The notes beneath the pieces were generated by a model. It made no database searches, was not told where the DNA came from, and saw nothing but the letters and a program-made list of their open reading frames with translations. Source: Bacteroides sp. GM023 (GTDB lineage Bacteria > Bacteroidota > Bacteroidia > Bacteroidales > Bacteroidaceae). Taken from it: a DNA stretch of 64,000 bases. The stretch covers positions 19,337 through 83,336 of the forward strand of contig NZ_JAAXGE010000012.1 in the NCBI RefSeq assembly GCF_014750685.1, given 5' to 3'. Shown one piece after another: positions 7,939-17,088 of this stretch (position 1 is its first letter; every line of letters begins with the position of its first letter). Made by a program: the position numbers and the translations under genes.

Positions 7939-10900
7939 ATGAAACTTATTTCAATTAGGAAAATGAAAAAGAGAATTAATGTACCTGCGAATGTAAAAAT
8001 GGGGAGAATTTGTGCCATATGGTTGTTTTGTATAGCTCTGCAAGCTGTCAGTATACCTATCTTTGCACAATCCGCCAAAATTACATTACGACTGAAGAAC
8101 GTGACTGTAGAGGAGGTCTTGACTAATATCGAAAATCAGACAGAATACCGCTTCTTGTACAACAAAGATATTGTTGATGTTAGCCGTATAGTAAGCATTT
8201 CTGTGAAGAATGAACTGATGACTCTGGTACTGGATAAACTTTTTAAAGGCGAAGGGGTATCTTATACGATTGAAAAACGCCAGATTGTATTAAACAAAGT
8301 TTCATCTCAACAGCAGGATAACAAGCCGACAGTCAAGGTGACAGGAAAGGTCGTGGACGAATCTGGAGAGACTCTTCCGGGAGTGACTGTGATGATAGAG
8401 GGGGTGACTCAAGGAACCATCACCGGTATAGACGGCAATTATCAGTTGCAGGTTCCGGAAGGTTCGACACTGAAATTTACTTCAATAGGTTACACTACAT
8501 ATACGCAGAAAATAACCAGGCCGATGACGTTGAACGTGACGATGAAAGAAGATTCAAAACAATTGGATGAGGTTGTTGTGGTAGGTTATGGAACGACCAC
8601 CCGTAAGAATCTGACCACTTCCATAGCAACGGTCAAAACAGAAAAAATATCAAGAGCCGCAACAAGTAATATGTCGCAGATGTTGCTTGGACGGGCAGCC
8701 GGACTGGAAGCTACGTTAGCAAGCCCACAACCGGGTGGAGCAGTCGACCTTTCCATTCGTGGTGCAGGCACTCCTATCTTTATAGTGGATGGAGTAATGA
8801 TGCCTTCCACTTCTTTAGAGGTTGGAAACGGAAATCAGGTCATGCCTAATTCTATCAATCGTTCGGGATTGGCAGGACTTAATCCGGCCGATATTGAATC
8901 TATCGAAGTATTAAAGGATGCATCTGCCTCCATCTATGGAATTGGCGCAGCCAATGGTGTCGTATTGATTACTACGAAGAAAGGTACTGAAACTCGTCCA
9001 CAGATCACTTATGAGGGAAATTACTCTATCGTGAAAAACTATCCGTATCTGGAACCTTTGAGCGGAGAGGAATATATGAATGTTGCTAATATTTTCAATA
9101 AGGAAAACTATTTATTTACGAACGGCATGTATCCCTATGGTGATGAACCTTTTGATAATAAATGGGTGCCTCAATTCTCACCTCAACAGATAGCTGCCGC
9201 TCAAACAACAGACTGGCTGGATTGTGTGTTGAAAGATGGTAGTATCAATAACCATAACATCACAATTACAGGAGGATCTAAACTACTGAAATATTACTTG
9301 TCCGGAAACTATTATAAACAGGAAGGTACGGTAGAAAACTCTGCAATGGAGCGTTATGCTCTTCGGACGAACATATCTTCACAATTGCTTCCATTTCTTA
9401 AGTTGACTGCAATTGTCAATGTAAATGAGAATGAATATACAAACTCAACTTCCGGTGGTGGAGGTGGTGGTAATGGTTATGATGCTATCCAATCGGCATT
9501 GACTTATCCTTCTTATTTGCCAATCAGGGATGCGGTAGGAAATCCTACTTTATATTCGAACTACCCCAATCCTGCAGAAATGGTAAAAGTGAGCGACCGC
9601 ACCAAAACGAGTGGTTACTATCTAAACTTTGCTGCCGATGTGGATATTATCAAGGATATGCTGTCGTTCCGTTTGATGTATGGTATCAATAAGGAGAATG
9701 CTAATCGTAACCTGTATATTCCTTCTGATATTTATTTTATGGATATGTATAAATCGAGAGGACATCTGGGATATGTTGAGCGTAGAAACCAAACCATGGA
9801 AGGTACACTGACTTTCAAAAAGCAGTTTGGAGATTTGTTGCGTGTTGATGCCGTAGTGGGTATGGGAAGATATACGAACGATTCAAGTGGACTTGAACTT
9901 GACTACGAGCAGATTAACGATCACATTGCTGCTGATAAAGTGGAAGCTGCGGAAGGTGCTTTCTATCCGACTTCTTTCAGGGCAGCCGACGAACGTCGTT
10001 CTCAATTTGCCAGGGCAAGTGTGGATTTGCTTGACAGGTATGTGGTTGCGGCTACTATCCGCCGGGATGGAACGGACAAATTTTTTCCGGGAAAGAAATA
10101 TGCCTATTTCCCTTCAGTGTCATTAGCCTGGAAATTATCTAACGAACCGTTTATGAAGAATATATCATGGATTGACCAGTTGAAGATTCGTGGCAGTTAT
10201 GGACAGACAGGTAATGACAACCTGGGCAGTTCACTTTATGGAACTTTTAGTCTGGCAGCACAATATATTAAATTCTCTAACAATTCAGTGACTTATGTAC
10301 CCTATCTGCTTAGCGGTCCTGATTACCCGAATGTAACTTGGGAAAAGACTACCATGAAGAATATAGGTGTAGACTTTTCTGTGTTGAAGGATAGAATTTG
10401 GGGAAGTTTCGATATGTTCCGTAATGATGTAACCAACTTGCTGGGATATGATTCTTCCTCTCCGCTTAGTATGACATCTTCCGTCCCGATGAACTATGGA
10501 CATTATGTGCGTTATGGATGGGATGCAACTATCAATTCACTTAACTATGAAATCCCCCGTGTGTTTAAGTGGACGTCACAATTGACCTTATCACATCATA
10601 ATGCCGTTTGGAAAGAACGGATGCCCAACTATTATTATGAAGAATATCGAATTCGTAAAAACGAACCGGTAAATGCTTATTACTATTATGAAACAGAAGG
10701 TGTAATCAATATAGATAAAAGCAATATGCCCGAATCGCAGAAATCTTTACCGGTGGATGCACAACAACCCGGTTATCCGATTATAAAGGACACGAATGGG
10801 GATAATAAAATAACGATTGATGATGTAAAGATGAGGAACACACTTCCGAAAATCCACATCGGATTTGGAAATACATTTGTGTACAAGGATTTCGATCTGG

Positions 10901-11355
10901 ATATATTTATGTATGGACAATTCGGACGTACACGTTATAATTATGCATATCGTTGGGCGCTTGTCGGAGATGTGTATTACACAAGTCCCAAGAACTCGAA
11001 CAAATATGTATATACTATCTGGAACTCTCAAACGAACCAGAATGGAAACCGGCGTGGCATTGCTTCGACAAAGGCTGTCGCTTTACCCGGCAACGTAGGT
11101 TTTGAAGAAGATTATCAGAATGCTTCGTTCGTACGTGTCAGGAATATTACTTTGGGATATAATCTCTCGGGGAAAAAGCTGGGAAGAATAGGTGATTATG
11201 TAAGTTCTATCCGGGTTTTTATTGATTGTCAGAATCCGCTGACTTTTACCAATTTTGTAGGGGTCGATCCTGAAATAAAGACGGGTGGCGACGGCTCCAA
11301 GGCGGAATATCCGATGACAAGAACATACTCCTTCGGAGCAAGAATATGTTTTTAA
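7939..11355 (+). CDS. SusC-family TonB-dependent outer-membrane transporter with STN domain (PUL1)
   Basis: From the ATG at 7939 the protein is 1138 residues. After a signal peptide ending in FAQS comes an STN domain (about 45-120), the signalling domain that talks to a FecR anti-sigma. Next is a carboxypeptidase-regulatory-like domain (about 131-210), then the TonB-box-like LDEVVVVGYGTTTRKNLTTS, a plug domain with VLKDASASIYGIGAANGV, and a large beta-barrel ending in SFGARICF. The protein imports oligosaccharides with its SusD partner encoded 32 bases downstream. The start at 7939 follows AAAGG; 7963 is an alternative and an upstream GTG at 7819 is unlikely. It is closely related along its whole length to the SusC at 45228, and the shared stretch KNLTTSIATVKTEKIS is nearly identical. 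Confidence 0.95.
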   Translation: MKLISIRKMKKRINVPANVKMGRICAIWLFCIALQAVSIPIFAQSAKITLRLKNVTVEEVLTNIENQTEYRFLYNKDIVDVSRIVSISVKNELMTLVLDKLFKGEGVSYTIEKRQIVLNKVSSQQQDNKPTVKVTGKVVDESGETLPGVTVMIEGVTQGTITGIDGNYQLQVPEGSTLKFTSIGYTTYTQKITRPMTLNVTMKEDSKQLDEVVVVGYGTTTRKNLTTSIATVKTEKISRAATSNMSQMLLGRAAGLEATLASPQPGGAVDLSIRGAGTPIFIVDGVMMPSTSLEVGNGNQVMPNSINRSGLAGLNPADIESIEVLKDASASIYGIGAANGVVLITTKKGTETRPQITYEGNYSIVKNYPYLEPLSGEEYMNVANIFNKENYLFTNGMYPYGDEPFDNKWVPQFSPQQIAAAQTTDWLDCVLKDGSINNHNITITGGSKLLKYYLSGNYYKQEGTVENSAMERYALRTNISSQLLPFLKLTAIVNVNENEYTNSTSGGGGGGNGYDAIQSALTYPSYLPIRDAVGNPTLYSNYPNPAEMVKVSDRTKTSGYYLNFAADVDIIKDMLSFRLMYGINKENANRNLYIPSDIYFMDMYKSRGHLGYVERRNQTMEGTLTFKKQFGDLLRVDAVVGMGRYTNDSSGLELDYEQINDHIAADKVEAAEGAFYPTSFRAADERRSQFARASVDLLDRYVVAATIRRDGTDKFFPGKKYAYFPSVSLAWKLSNEPFMKNISWIDQLKIRGSYGQTGNDNLGSSLYGTFSLAAQYIKFSNNSVTYVPYLLSGPDYPNVTWEKTTMKNIGVDFSVLKDRIWGSFDMFRNDVTNLLGYDSSSPLSMTSSVPMNYGHYVRYGWDATINSLNYEIPRVFKWTSQLTLSHHNAVWKERMPNYYYEEYRIRKNEPVNAYYYYETEGVINIDKSNMPESQKSLPVDAQQPGYPIIKDTNGDNKITIDDVKMRNTLPKIHIGFGNTFVYKDFDLDIFMYGQFGRTRYNYAYRWALVGDVYYTSPKNSNKYVYTIWNSQTNQNGNRRGIASTKAVALPGNVGFEEDYQNASFVRVRNITLGYNLSGKKLGRIGDYVSSIRVFIDCQNPLTFTNFVGVDPEIKTGGDGSKAEYPMTRTYSFGARICF

Positions 11356-11387
11356 GAGAACCTGTAACGAAAGAAAAAATTGAAAAT

Positions 11388-13031
11388 ATGAGCAAGAATA
11401 AATTATTTAGAGTATTTATCATGATTGCATTTATCATGTGCAGTTGTGAGGATAATTTTGATCCGAAGATGTATGGCACATTGAATGTTTCTAATTATCC
11501 GGTGACTGAAGCCGAATACGAATCATTTATGATGACCTGCTATATGCCTTTTACTACTACATGGACCTATTGGATTGGTGCCGGTACAAGTGGCAACCAG
11601 CATGGTTGGTATATACCTGCCGGAGGCGTATTGAAATTCTTTGATTATCCGACCGATGAGATGGCGGTGTGGAATAATGGTTGGGGAGGTGGATACTACT
11701 TCCTTTCCAAAGCCGATTTCAGTCAGTGTGTCTATTATACGAGTGGTACGTTAAGTGACGAAAGGCCGAATCATTTTCCGAAAGTAAGTGAGATTTCCTA
11801 CTTCACCAATGTGATTGGAACTTTGGAGAAGGCTTCTACCGAGGTCGTTTCTGAGGAACGTAAAAAGGAGTTTATTGCCGAGGCCCGTCTTTGCCGGGGA
11901 TTGATGATGTATTATTTATTGCATGTATACGGACCTGTTCCTGTGATTGTTGATCCGAACGATCTGATTAATCCTTCAAAACTGGAGAATCTGGTACGTC
12001 CGACATTGCAGCAAATGACGGAATGGATTATGGCTGATTTTGATTATGCTTATCAGTATATTGCAGATACACAGCCGGAACAAGGACGTTACAATAAGGA
12101 CTATGCACGTGTGTGCATCATGAGGCATTGCTTGAATGAAGGTTATTATATGTCTGGTTATTATCAGAAAGCGATTGATATGTATAGCGAGTTGAAGGGG
12201 CGGTATAGCCTTTTCAAAAAAGGAGATAATCCTTATATCGAGCAATTTAAAAATGCCAATAACTTCAATTCGGAAGTGATTATGGCTGTCAGTTGTGATG
12301 AAACGGCGGATGGTACGAATAAGTCCGGTAATTTTAATCCGCTGATGATGCTCGCTACTCCTGATAATGCGGCGAGAGTGGACGATCAGGGCAATCCGAC
12401 TCCTTTCTATCTGCAAGGGCAGGGATGGGGACAAACCTTTAATGTATCTCCGAAATTCTGGGATACGTATGATCCTTCGGATAAGCGTCGTGACGTTATC
12501 CTGACTAAGTATTATACGACAGCCGGAACTTGGATTGACCGGAATACAACCACATGGGACGGATTTATAATTAATAAATTCCCGGTTGAAACGGCTACGG
12601 CTTTTCAGGGGACTGATATTCCGTTGGCTCGTTGGGCGGATGTCTTGTTGATGTATGCGGAAGCCGAAGTTCGTAAAAACAATGCTGCTCCGTCTGCTGA
12701 CGCTGTTGCTGCAGTGAATGAAGTACGTAAACGCGCCGGACTGGATGATCTTCCGTCATCGGCAACAGCTAGTGCCGAAGTTTTCCTGGATGCTTTACTT
12801 ACTGAAAGAGGACATGAAATGTTGTATGAAGGAATGCGTAAAATAGACCTCATCCGGTTTAATCAATATGCACAGCGTACGGCGAAGATAAAAGGAGTGG
12901 CTCCTACACATCAATATGTGCCTATTCCTAATTATGCGGTTCAGCAAGCTTCGGAATCTTATGGAAAAGTGTTGGTACAGACATTCGAGCGTGAGGGATG
13001 GAAAGCGGATCTTGCGGCAGCTCGCAATTAA
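11388..13031 (+). CDS. SusD-family surface glycan-binding lipoprotein (PUL1)
   Basis: From the ATG at 11388 the product is 547 residues with a lipoprotein signal ending in IMCSC. It shows SusD features: an N-terminal TPR-rich helical part (LCRGLMMYYLLHVYGPVPV) and the C-terminal signature GTDIPLARWADVLLMYAEAE followed by AVNEVRKRAGL and RGHEMLYEGMRKIDLIRF. It forms the lid on the SusC barrel and binds the glycan at the cell surface. The upstream ATG at 11346 overlaps susC and adds a charged stretch before the signal peptide, so it was not chosen. It is a clear paralogue of the SusD at 48604. Confidence 0.95.
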   Translation: MSKNKLFRVFIMIAFIMCSCEDNFDPKMYGTLNVSNYPVTEAEYESFMMTCYMPFTTTWTYWIGAGTSGNQHGWYIPAGGVLKFFDYPTDEMAVWNNGWGGGYYFLSKADFSQCVYYTSGTLSDERPNHFPKVSEISYFTNVIGTLEKASTEVVSEERKKEFIAEARLCRGLMMYYLLHVYGPVPVIVDPNDLINPSKLENLVRPTLQQMTEWIMADFDYAYQYIADTQPEQGRYNKDYARVCIMRHCLNEGYYMSGYYQKAIDMYSELKGRYSLFKKGDNPYIEQFKNANNFNSEVIMAVSCDETADGTNKSGNFNPLMMLATPDNAARVDDQGNPTPFYLQGQGWGQTFNVSPKFWDTYDPSDKRRDVILTKYYTTAGTWIDRNTTTWDGFIINKFPVETATAFQGTDIPLARWADVLLMYAEAEVRKNNAAPSADAVAAVNEVRKRAGLDDLPSSATASAEVFLDALLTERGHEMLYEGMRKIDLIRFNQYAQRTAKIKGVAPTHQYVPIPNYAVQQASESYGKVLVQTFEREGWKADLAAARN

Positions 13032-13072
13032 TGTCGTCATTCATGATTGTTAAACTAGAGATCTTAAGAAAA

Positions 13073-14446
13073 ATGAAAAAGATATACGTACTATTCATAT
13101 CATCGCTATTGCTCTTTTCGTGTGCGAAAGATGATATTAGTAAGCCAAGTGAATGGCCGGAGTGGCCTACGCCTTCAAAACCTAAAATAGAAAATGCTGT
13201 ATTGCGGGGAGTGAATGGTGAAACGGTTGTGGCGGCTGGTGATAAAGTTAAATTCACCGCACAGATAAGTGATGAGTATAATGATCTGGTTTCATTCCAA
13301 TTATTGGTGACAATGGACGGAGCCGAGATTTTGAATTTGTCTAAGGGATTGAGCGGACGCTCTGCAGTTATTGAAGAGGAAGCAACTTTGCCTTTTGTTG
13401 CCGGTTTTCAGAACGGACGTCCTGTGGTAACTATCAAAGCTGTAAATGATTTGGGAGGTAATGAATCGACACTGACCCTGGATGAGGCTGCAAGCGTGAA
13501 AGTAACCCGTCCGGAAACACCTTCCAAATTATATATTGTTGATGATCTCGGAAATGTATATGAAATGGACAAGGCAAATCAGAGTGAATCGGATTATGGC
13601 TTTCGGACGAATGCTGCGGATCTTGCAGGGATCGGAGATCATTTTAAAGTTGCCGAGAAGGTGGTAAATAATAAACCGGACTATTCCGGTCTGGTTTGGG
13701 GGTATGCGGATGATAAAATATCCATTGTGACGGATGATGCGGCAGCTTCAATACCGACTCCTAAGGTGGGAAGTTATACATTGGCGAATATCACTTTCGA
13801 TATGTTGTCTTTCCTGGCTGATAAGACACTGACGTATAGTATTGATATTGATAAATCCCGGTTCTTTGATGTGGGAGGAGGATATATCCAGTTGGATGTT
13901 GAACTGGTGGAAAGTGCCAAGGTTAATTTTATCGGCTTTGGTAATGATGTCACCAATATGCTCCGGCCGGAATTCTTTAAAGATGTTTCTGGTGCCAAGG
14001 CAAAATTCGATGGTCCGTCGGTACTTTATAACTTGAAATACAATACATCAAACGGTTTTATGTATATGGAACGGCCGCGGGATGTGTTTTATCCGGAAGT
14101 GATGTATATTGTTGGTACCGGAGTTGGATTCCCGCGTGAGCCCTATGTTGCCACACTTGCTTGGGATTTCTCATATCCTCACCAGTGGTTCTTCTTTAAG
14201 AAGGTAGGTGCAAGTGCTTTTGAGGCAGTCGTATATATCGACCAGACGATGGGATTTAAGTTCTATAGAGGATATGGCTGGGCGCAAGAAGAGGATACGA
14301 AGAATTTGTATACGGTTGAACCGGCTAACTTGGTTACGAGAAGTGCTCCCGGTGATTTGATTCCCGGTCCTGATTTTAAAGCTGGTCTTTATACGATACA
14401 TATCGATAAAGCTAGTGAAATGATACGATTGATTCCTTATAATTGA
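13073..14446 (+). CDS. SusE-like surface glycan-binding lipoprotein, single-module form (PUL1)
   Basis: The product is 457 residues from the ATG at 13073, with a lipoprotein signal ending in LLLFSC followed by a WPEWPTPSKP linker. Residues of about 25-140 look Ig-like. The C-terminal half contains a module running from about MLRPEFFKDVSGAKAKF through FYPEVMYIVGTGVGFP to DLIPGPDFKAGLYTIHID. The same module occurs three times in the PUL3 protein at 51316. By position after susD it is a SusE/SGBP-type protein that holds glycan at the surface. I did not assign a Pfam family. Ligand is unknown. Confidence 0.8.
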   Translation: MKKIYVLFISSLLLFSCAKDDISKPSEWPEWPTPSKPKIENAVLRGVNGETVVAAGDKVKFTAQISDEYNDLVSFQLLVTMDGAEILNLSKGLSGRSAVIEEEATLPFVAGFQNGRPVVTIKAVNDLGGNESTLTLDEAASVKVTRPETPSKLYIVDDLGNVYEMDKANQSESDYGFRTNAADLAGIGDHFKVAEKVVNNKPDYSGLVWGYADDKISIVTDDAAASIPTPKVGSYTLANITFDMLSFLADKTLTYSIDIDKSRFFDVGGGYIQLDVELVESAKVNFIGFGNDVTNMLRPEFFKDVSGAKAKFDGPSVLYNLKYNTSNGFMYMERPRDVFYPEVMYIVGTGVGFPREPYVATLAWDFSYPHQWFFFKKVGASAFEAVVYIDQTMGFKFYRGYGWAQEEDTKNLYTVEPANLVTRSAPGDLIPGPDFKAGLYTIHIDKASEMIRLIPYN

Positions 14447-14505
14447 GTTGGGAATCGGGATTAATAGTCTTTAATTTAATATTCAATAGAATTATGTATA
14501 TATCA

Positions 14506-15972
14506 ATGAAAACATATAGTAAGAAGTTTCTGGTTGCATTCTTTTTTTCAATGTTGCCAATGGTGTTGATGTCTTGTTCGATGGAGCCGGAAAAAGCCTC
14601 TTTCTCTATTTCCGGAAATTTGGGGAAGTTGCAAATCAGCAATGAAGGGTTTACAGAAGTTTATTCGATAAAGTCTAATACGGAGTGGAAATTTGTTAAT
14701 GAGACCGATCAGTCTTGGGCCACCATTTCCCCGGTTAAAGGGAGTGGGAACGGAAAAGTGACAATTACTGTAAGTGCAAATGCGGGAACCGGTCGTACTG
14801 CCGTATTCCGTGTGGTGCCTAATGGGGTGAAAACGCAGGAAATAGAGATTATTCAGGGAAACTCCTATATCCCGGAAGCTGATGGAGTATTTCCGATTAT
14901 AGCATGGACTGGAGTGGAAGCAGACAAATCACTTGAGAAATTTCCGGTGATGAAAGCATCCGGCATTAATATTTATCTGGGATGGTATAATGATTTGGAG
15001 ACAACACTCAAAGTGCTTGATGCGGCACAGAAAACCGGAGTGAAGATGATAACTTCCTGTCATGACCTATTGTCTGTTGGTACTGCCGAAGAGGTTGTAA
15101 AAGCGATGATGAATCATCCGGCATTGTATGCCTATCATTTGAAAGATGAGCCGGAGGTGAATGATTTACCGGGCTTGGGGGAATTGGTAAAGAAGATTAA
15201 GACGGTGGATAGTCATCATCCCTGTTATATAAACTTGTATCCGAACTGGGCCTGGGGAAAAGAACTTTATTCTGAAAATGTAAAGTCGTTTATAGAGCAG
15301 GTGCCTGTACCGTTTATATCGTTTGACAATTATCCTATTGTGTCTATAAATGGGGCTCCCAGCATTGTACGGCCGGACTGGTATCGTAATTTGGAAGAAA
15401 TATCAGCAGCTGCTAAAGAGAGTAATAAACCTTTTTGGGCATTTGCACTTGCACTTTCTCATAAACTGGATGAAACTCATTTTTATAAAATACCAACATT
15501 GCCCGAGTTGAGATTACAAGTTTTCAGTGATTTGGCTTACGGCGCACAGGCAATCCAGTATTTTACTTATCGCGGACTTCAACATGATGAACCGACCGAA
15601 GTATATGATTTGGTTAAGACAGTCAATCAGGAGGTGCAACAGCTTGCAGGTATATTCTTGGGAGCGCAGGTTATTTCAGTGTCTCATACCGGAAGCCAAA
15701 TACCGGAAGGAACTACGGCGTTGGGAAGTTTGCCGGCCCCTATAAAATCGTTGACAACGAGTGATACAGGTGCTGTTGTTTCTGTATTGGAGAAAGGTAG
15801 TAACCAGTATCTTGTAGTTGTAAATAAGGACTTTCGTAATGTGATGAATCTGGCAATTGATGTGGATGGTTCTGTAAGCAGAGTGCTGAAGGATGGTTCA
15901 ACTGTAAGTCCGGATGGTTCTACGATAGCGGTTGAACCGGGGGATATGGTTATATTTACATGGAGAAAATGA
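14506..15972 (+). CDS. BACON-domain lipoprotein with a TIM-barrel-like hydrolase domain
   Basis: The product is 488 residues from ATG 14506 (14494 is an alternative), with a lipoprotein signal ending in VLMSC. A BACON domain follows (about 25-115; YSIKSNTEWKFVNETDQSWATISP type). The remaining 350 residues read like an (alpha/beta)8 glycosidase: GINIYLGWYND, HPALYAYHLKDEPE, FISFDNYPI, PFWAFALA, then LAYGAQAIQYFTYRG. The glutamate in KDEPE (about residue 215) is a good candidate acid/base, but no second catalytic glutamate could be assigned with confidence. I do not recognise a CAZy family. It lies between the SusE-like and GH5-like genes in PUL1 and is probably a surface enzyme or binding protein for the same glycan. 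Confidence 0.72.
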   Translation: MKTYSKKFLVAFFFSMLPMVLMSCSMEPEKASFSISGNLGKLQISNEGFTEVYSIKSNTEWKFVNETDQSWATISPVKGSGNGKVTITVSANAGTGRTAVFRVVPNGVKTQEIEIIQGNSYIPEADGVFPIIAWTGVEADKSLEKFPVMKASGINIYLGWYNDLETTLKVLDAAQKTGVKMITSCHDLLSVGTAEEVVKAMMNHPALYAYHLKDEPEVNDLPGLGELVKKIKTVDSHHPCYINLYPNWAWGKELYSENVKSFIEQVPVPFISFDNYPIVSINGAPSIVRPDWYRNLEEISAAAKESNKPFWAFALALSHKLDETHFYKIPTLPELRLQVFSDLAYGAQAIQYFTYRGLQHDEPTEVYDLVKTVNQEVQQLAGIFLGAQVISVSHTGSQIPEGTTALGSLPAPIKSLTTSDTGAVVSVLEKGSNQYLVVVNKDFRNVMNLAIDVDGSVSRVLKDGSTVSPDGSTIAVEPGDMVIFTWRK

Positions 15973-16007
15973 ATAAAGGTTTCTAATTAGATAAAGTAAA
16001 TTCGATT

Positions 16008-17081
16008 ATGAAAAAGATATTACTCTCATTTTTTATTGGCATTATGTTAATTGCCTGCAGTCAGAAAACAGTCTCTGTTCGTGAAGTCTGGACAAAAGAG
16101 CAGGCCAATGAATGGTATCAACAATGGGGATGGCTCCGTGGGTGTGATTTTATTCCGAGCACGGCAATCAACCAATTGGAGATGTGGCAGGCTGATACTT
16201 TTGATCCGGTGACTATTGACCGTGAACTAGGCTGGGCAGAAGATATCGGAATGAATTGTATGCGTGTATATTTGCACCATCTGGTTTGGGAAATGGATAA
16301 GGAAGGTTTTAAGAAACGTATTAATGAATACCTTACTATTGCCGACAAGCATCATATCTCTACCATTTTCGTCTTTCTGGATGATTGCTGGAATCCTACT
16401 TACCAGGCAGGAAAGCAACCGGAACCACAACCGGGAGTACATAATTCGGGATGGGCGCGTGATCCGGGAGATTTGTATTATAAAGGTGATACGGCAGTGA
16501 TACTTCCGGTCTTGGAGAATTATGTGAAAGACATTCTTACCACCTTTAAGGATGATAAGAGAATTGTGTTGTGGGATTTATATAATGAGCCCGGCGGTTC
16601 GGGTGGATATAGATACGGTGAAAGAAGTCTGCCGTTATTGCAGAAGATATTTACGTGGGGACGGACGGTTAACCCGTCGCAACCCTTGTCAGCCGGAGTC
16701 TGGGATATGAGTTTGACTAATTTGAATAAGTTTCAGTTGGAAAACTCGGACGTGATAACCTATCACACGTATGAAGGTCTGGATTCGCATCAACAGCTCA
16801 TTGACACATTGAAGCAATATGGGCGTCCAATGATTTGCACGGAATATATGGCGCGTACCCAAAATAGTACTTTCCAGGATATTATGCCGATGCTGAAGAA
16901 AGAAAATATCGGTGCAATAAACTGGGGACTTGTAGCCGGAAAGACAAATACAATCTTTGCATGGGATACTCCGTTGCCTGACGTAGCTGAACCGTCTTTG
17001 TGGTTCCATGATATTTTCCGTAGCGATGGGACACCTTATTCGACAGAAGAAGTGGAATGTATTCGTTCATTAACTAAATAA
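16008..17081 (+). CDS. GH5-like (clan GH-A) glycosidase, lipoprotein (PUL1 copy)
   Basis: The product is 357 residues with a lipoprotein signal (IMLIAC). The catalytic fold is clan GH-A: WLRGCDFIPSTAINQLEMW at the start, FVFLDDCWNP, then acid/base E194 in WDLYNEPG and nucleophile E279 in MICTEYMAR, and AINWGLVAGKTNTIFAWD near the end. Databases often label such proteins cellulase or xylanase, but the substrate is not shown. It is paralogous to the protein at 55602, sharing nearly all motifs. It lies in PUL1 just upstream of GH20, so the target is probably an oligosaccharide carrying N-acetylhexosamine. Confidence 0.8.
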   Translation: MKKILLSFFIGIMLIACSQKTVSVREVWTKEQANEWYQQWGWLRGCDFIPSTAINQLEMWQADTFDPVTIDRELGWAEDIGMNCMRVYLHHLVWEMDKEGFKKRINEYLTIADKHHISTIFVFLDDCWNPTYQAGKQPEPQPGVHNSGWARDPGDLYYKGDTAVILPVLENYVKDILTTFKDDKRIVLWDLYNEPGGSGGYRYGERSLPLLQKIFTWGRTVNPSQPLSAGVWDMSLTNLNKFQLENSDVITYHTYEGLDSHQQLIDTLKQYGRPMICTEYMARTQNSTFQDIMPMLKKENIGAINWGLVAGKTNTIFAWDTPLPDVAEPSLWFHDIFRSDGTPYSTEEVECIRSLTK

Positions 17082-17088
17082 TTCCCTT

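Noticed and set aside
12998..13072. Upstream ATG for the PUL1 SusE-like protein
   Set aside because: It overlaps susD and places about 25 residues before the lipoprotein signal; the ATG at 13073 starts it correctly.
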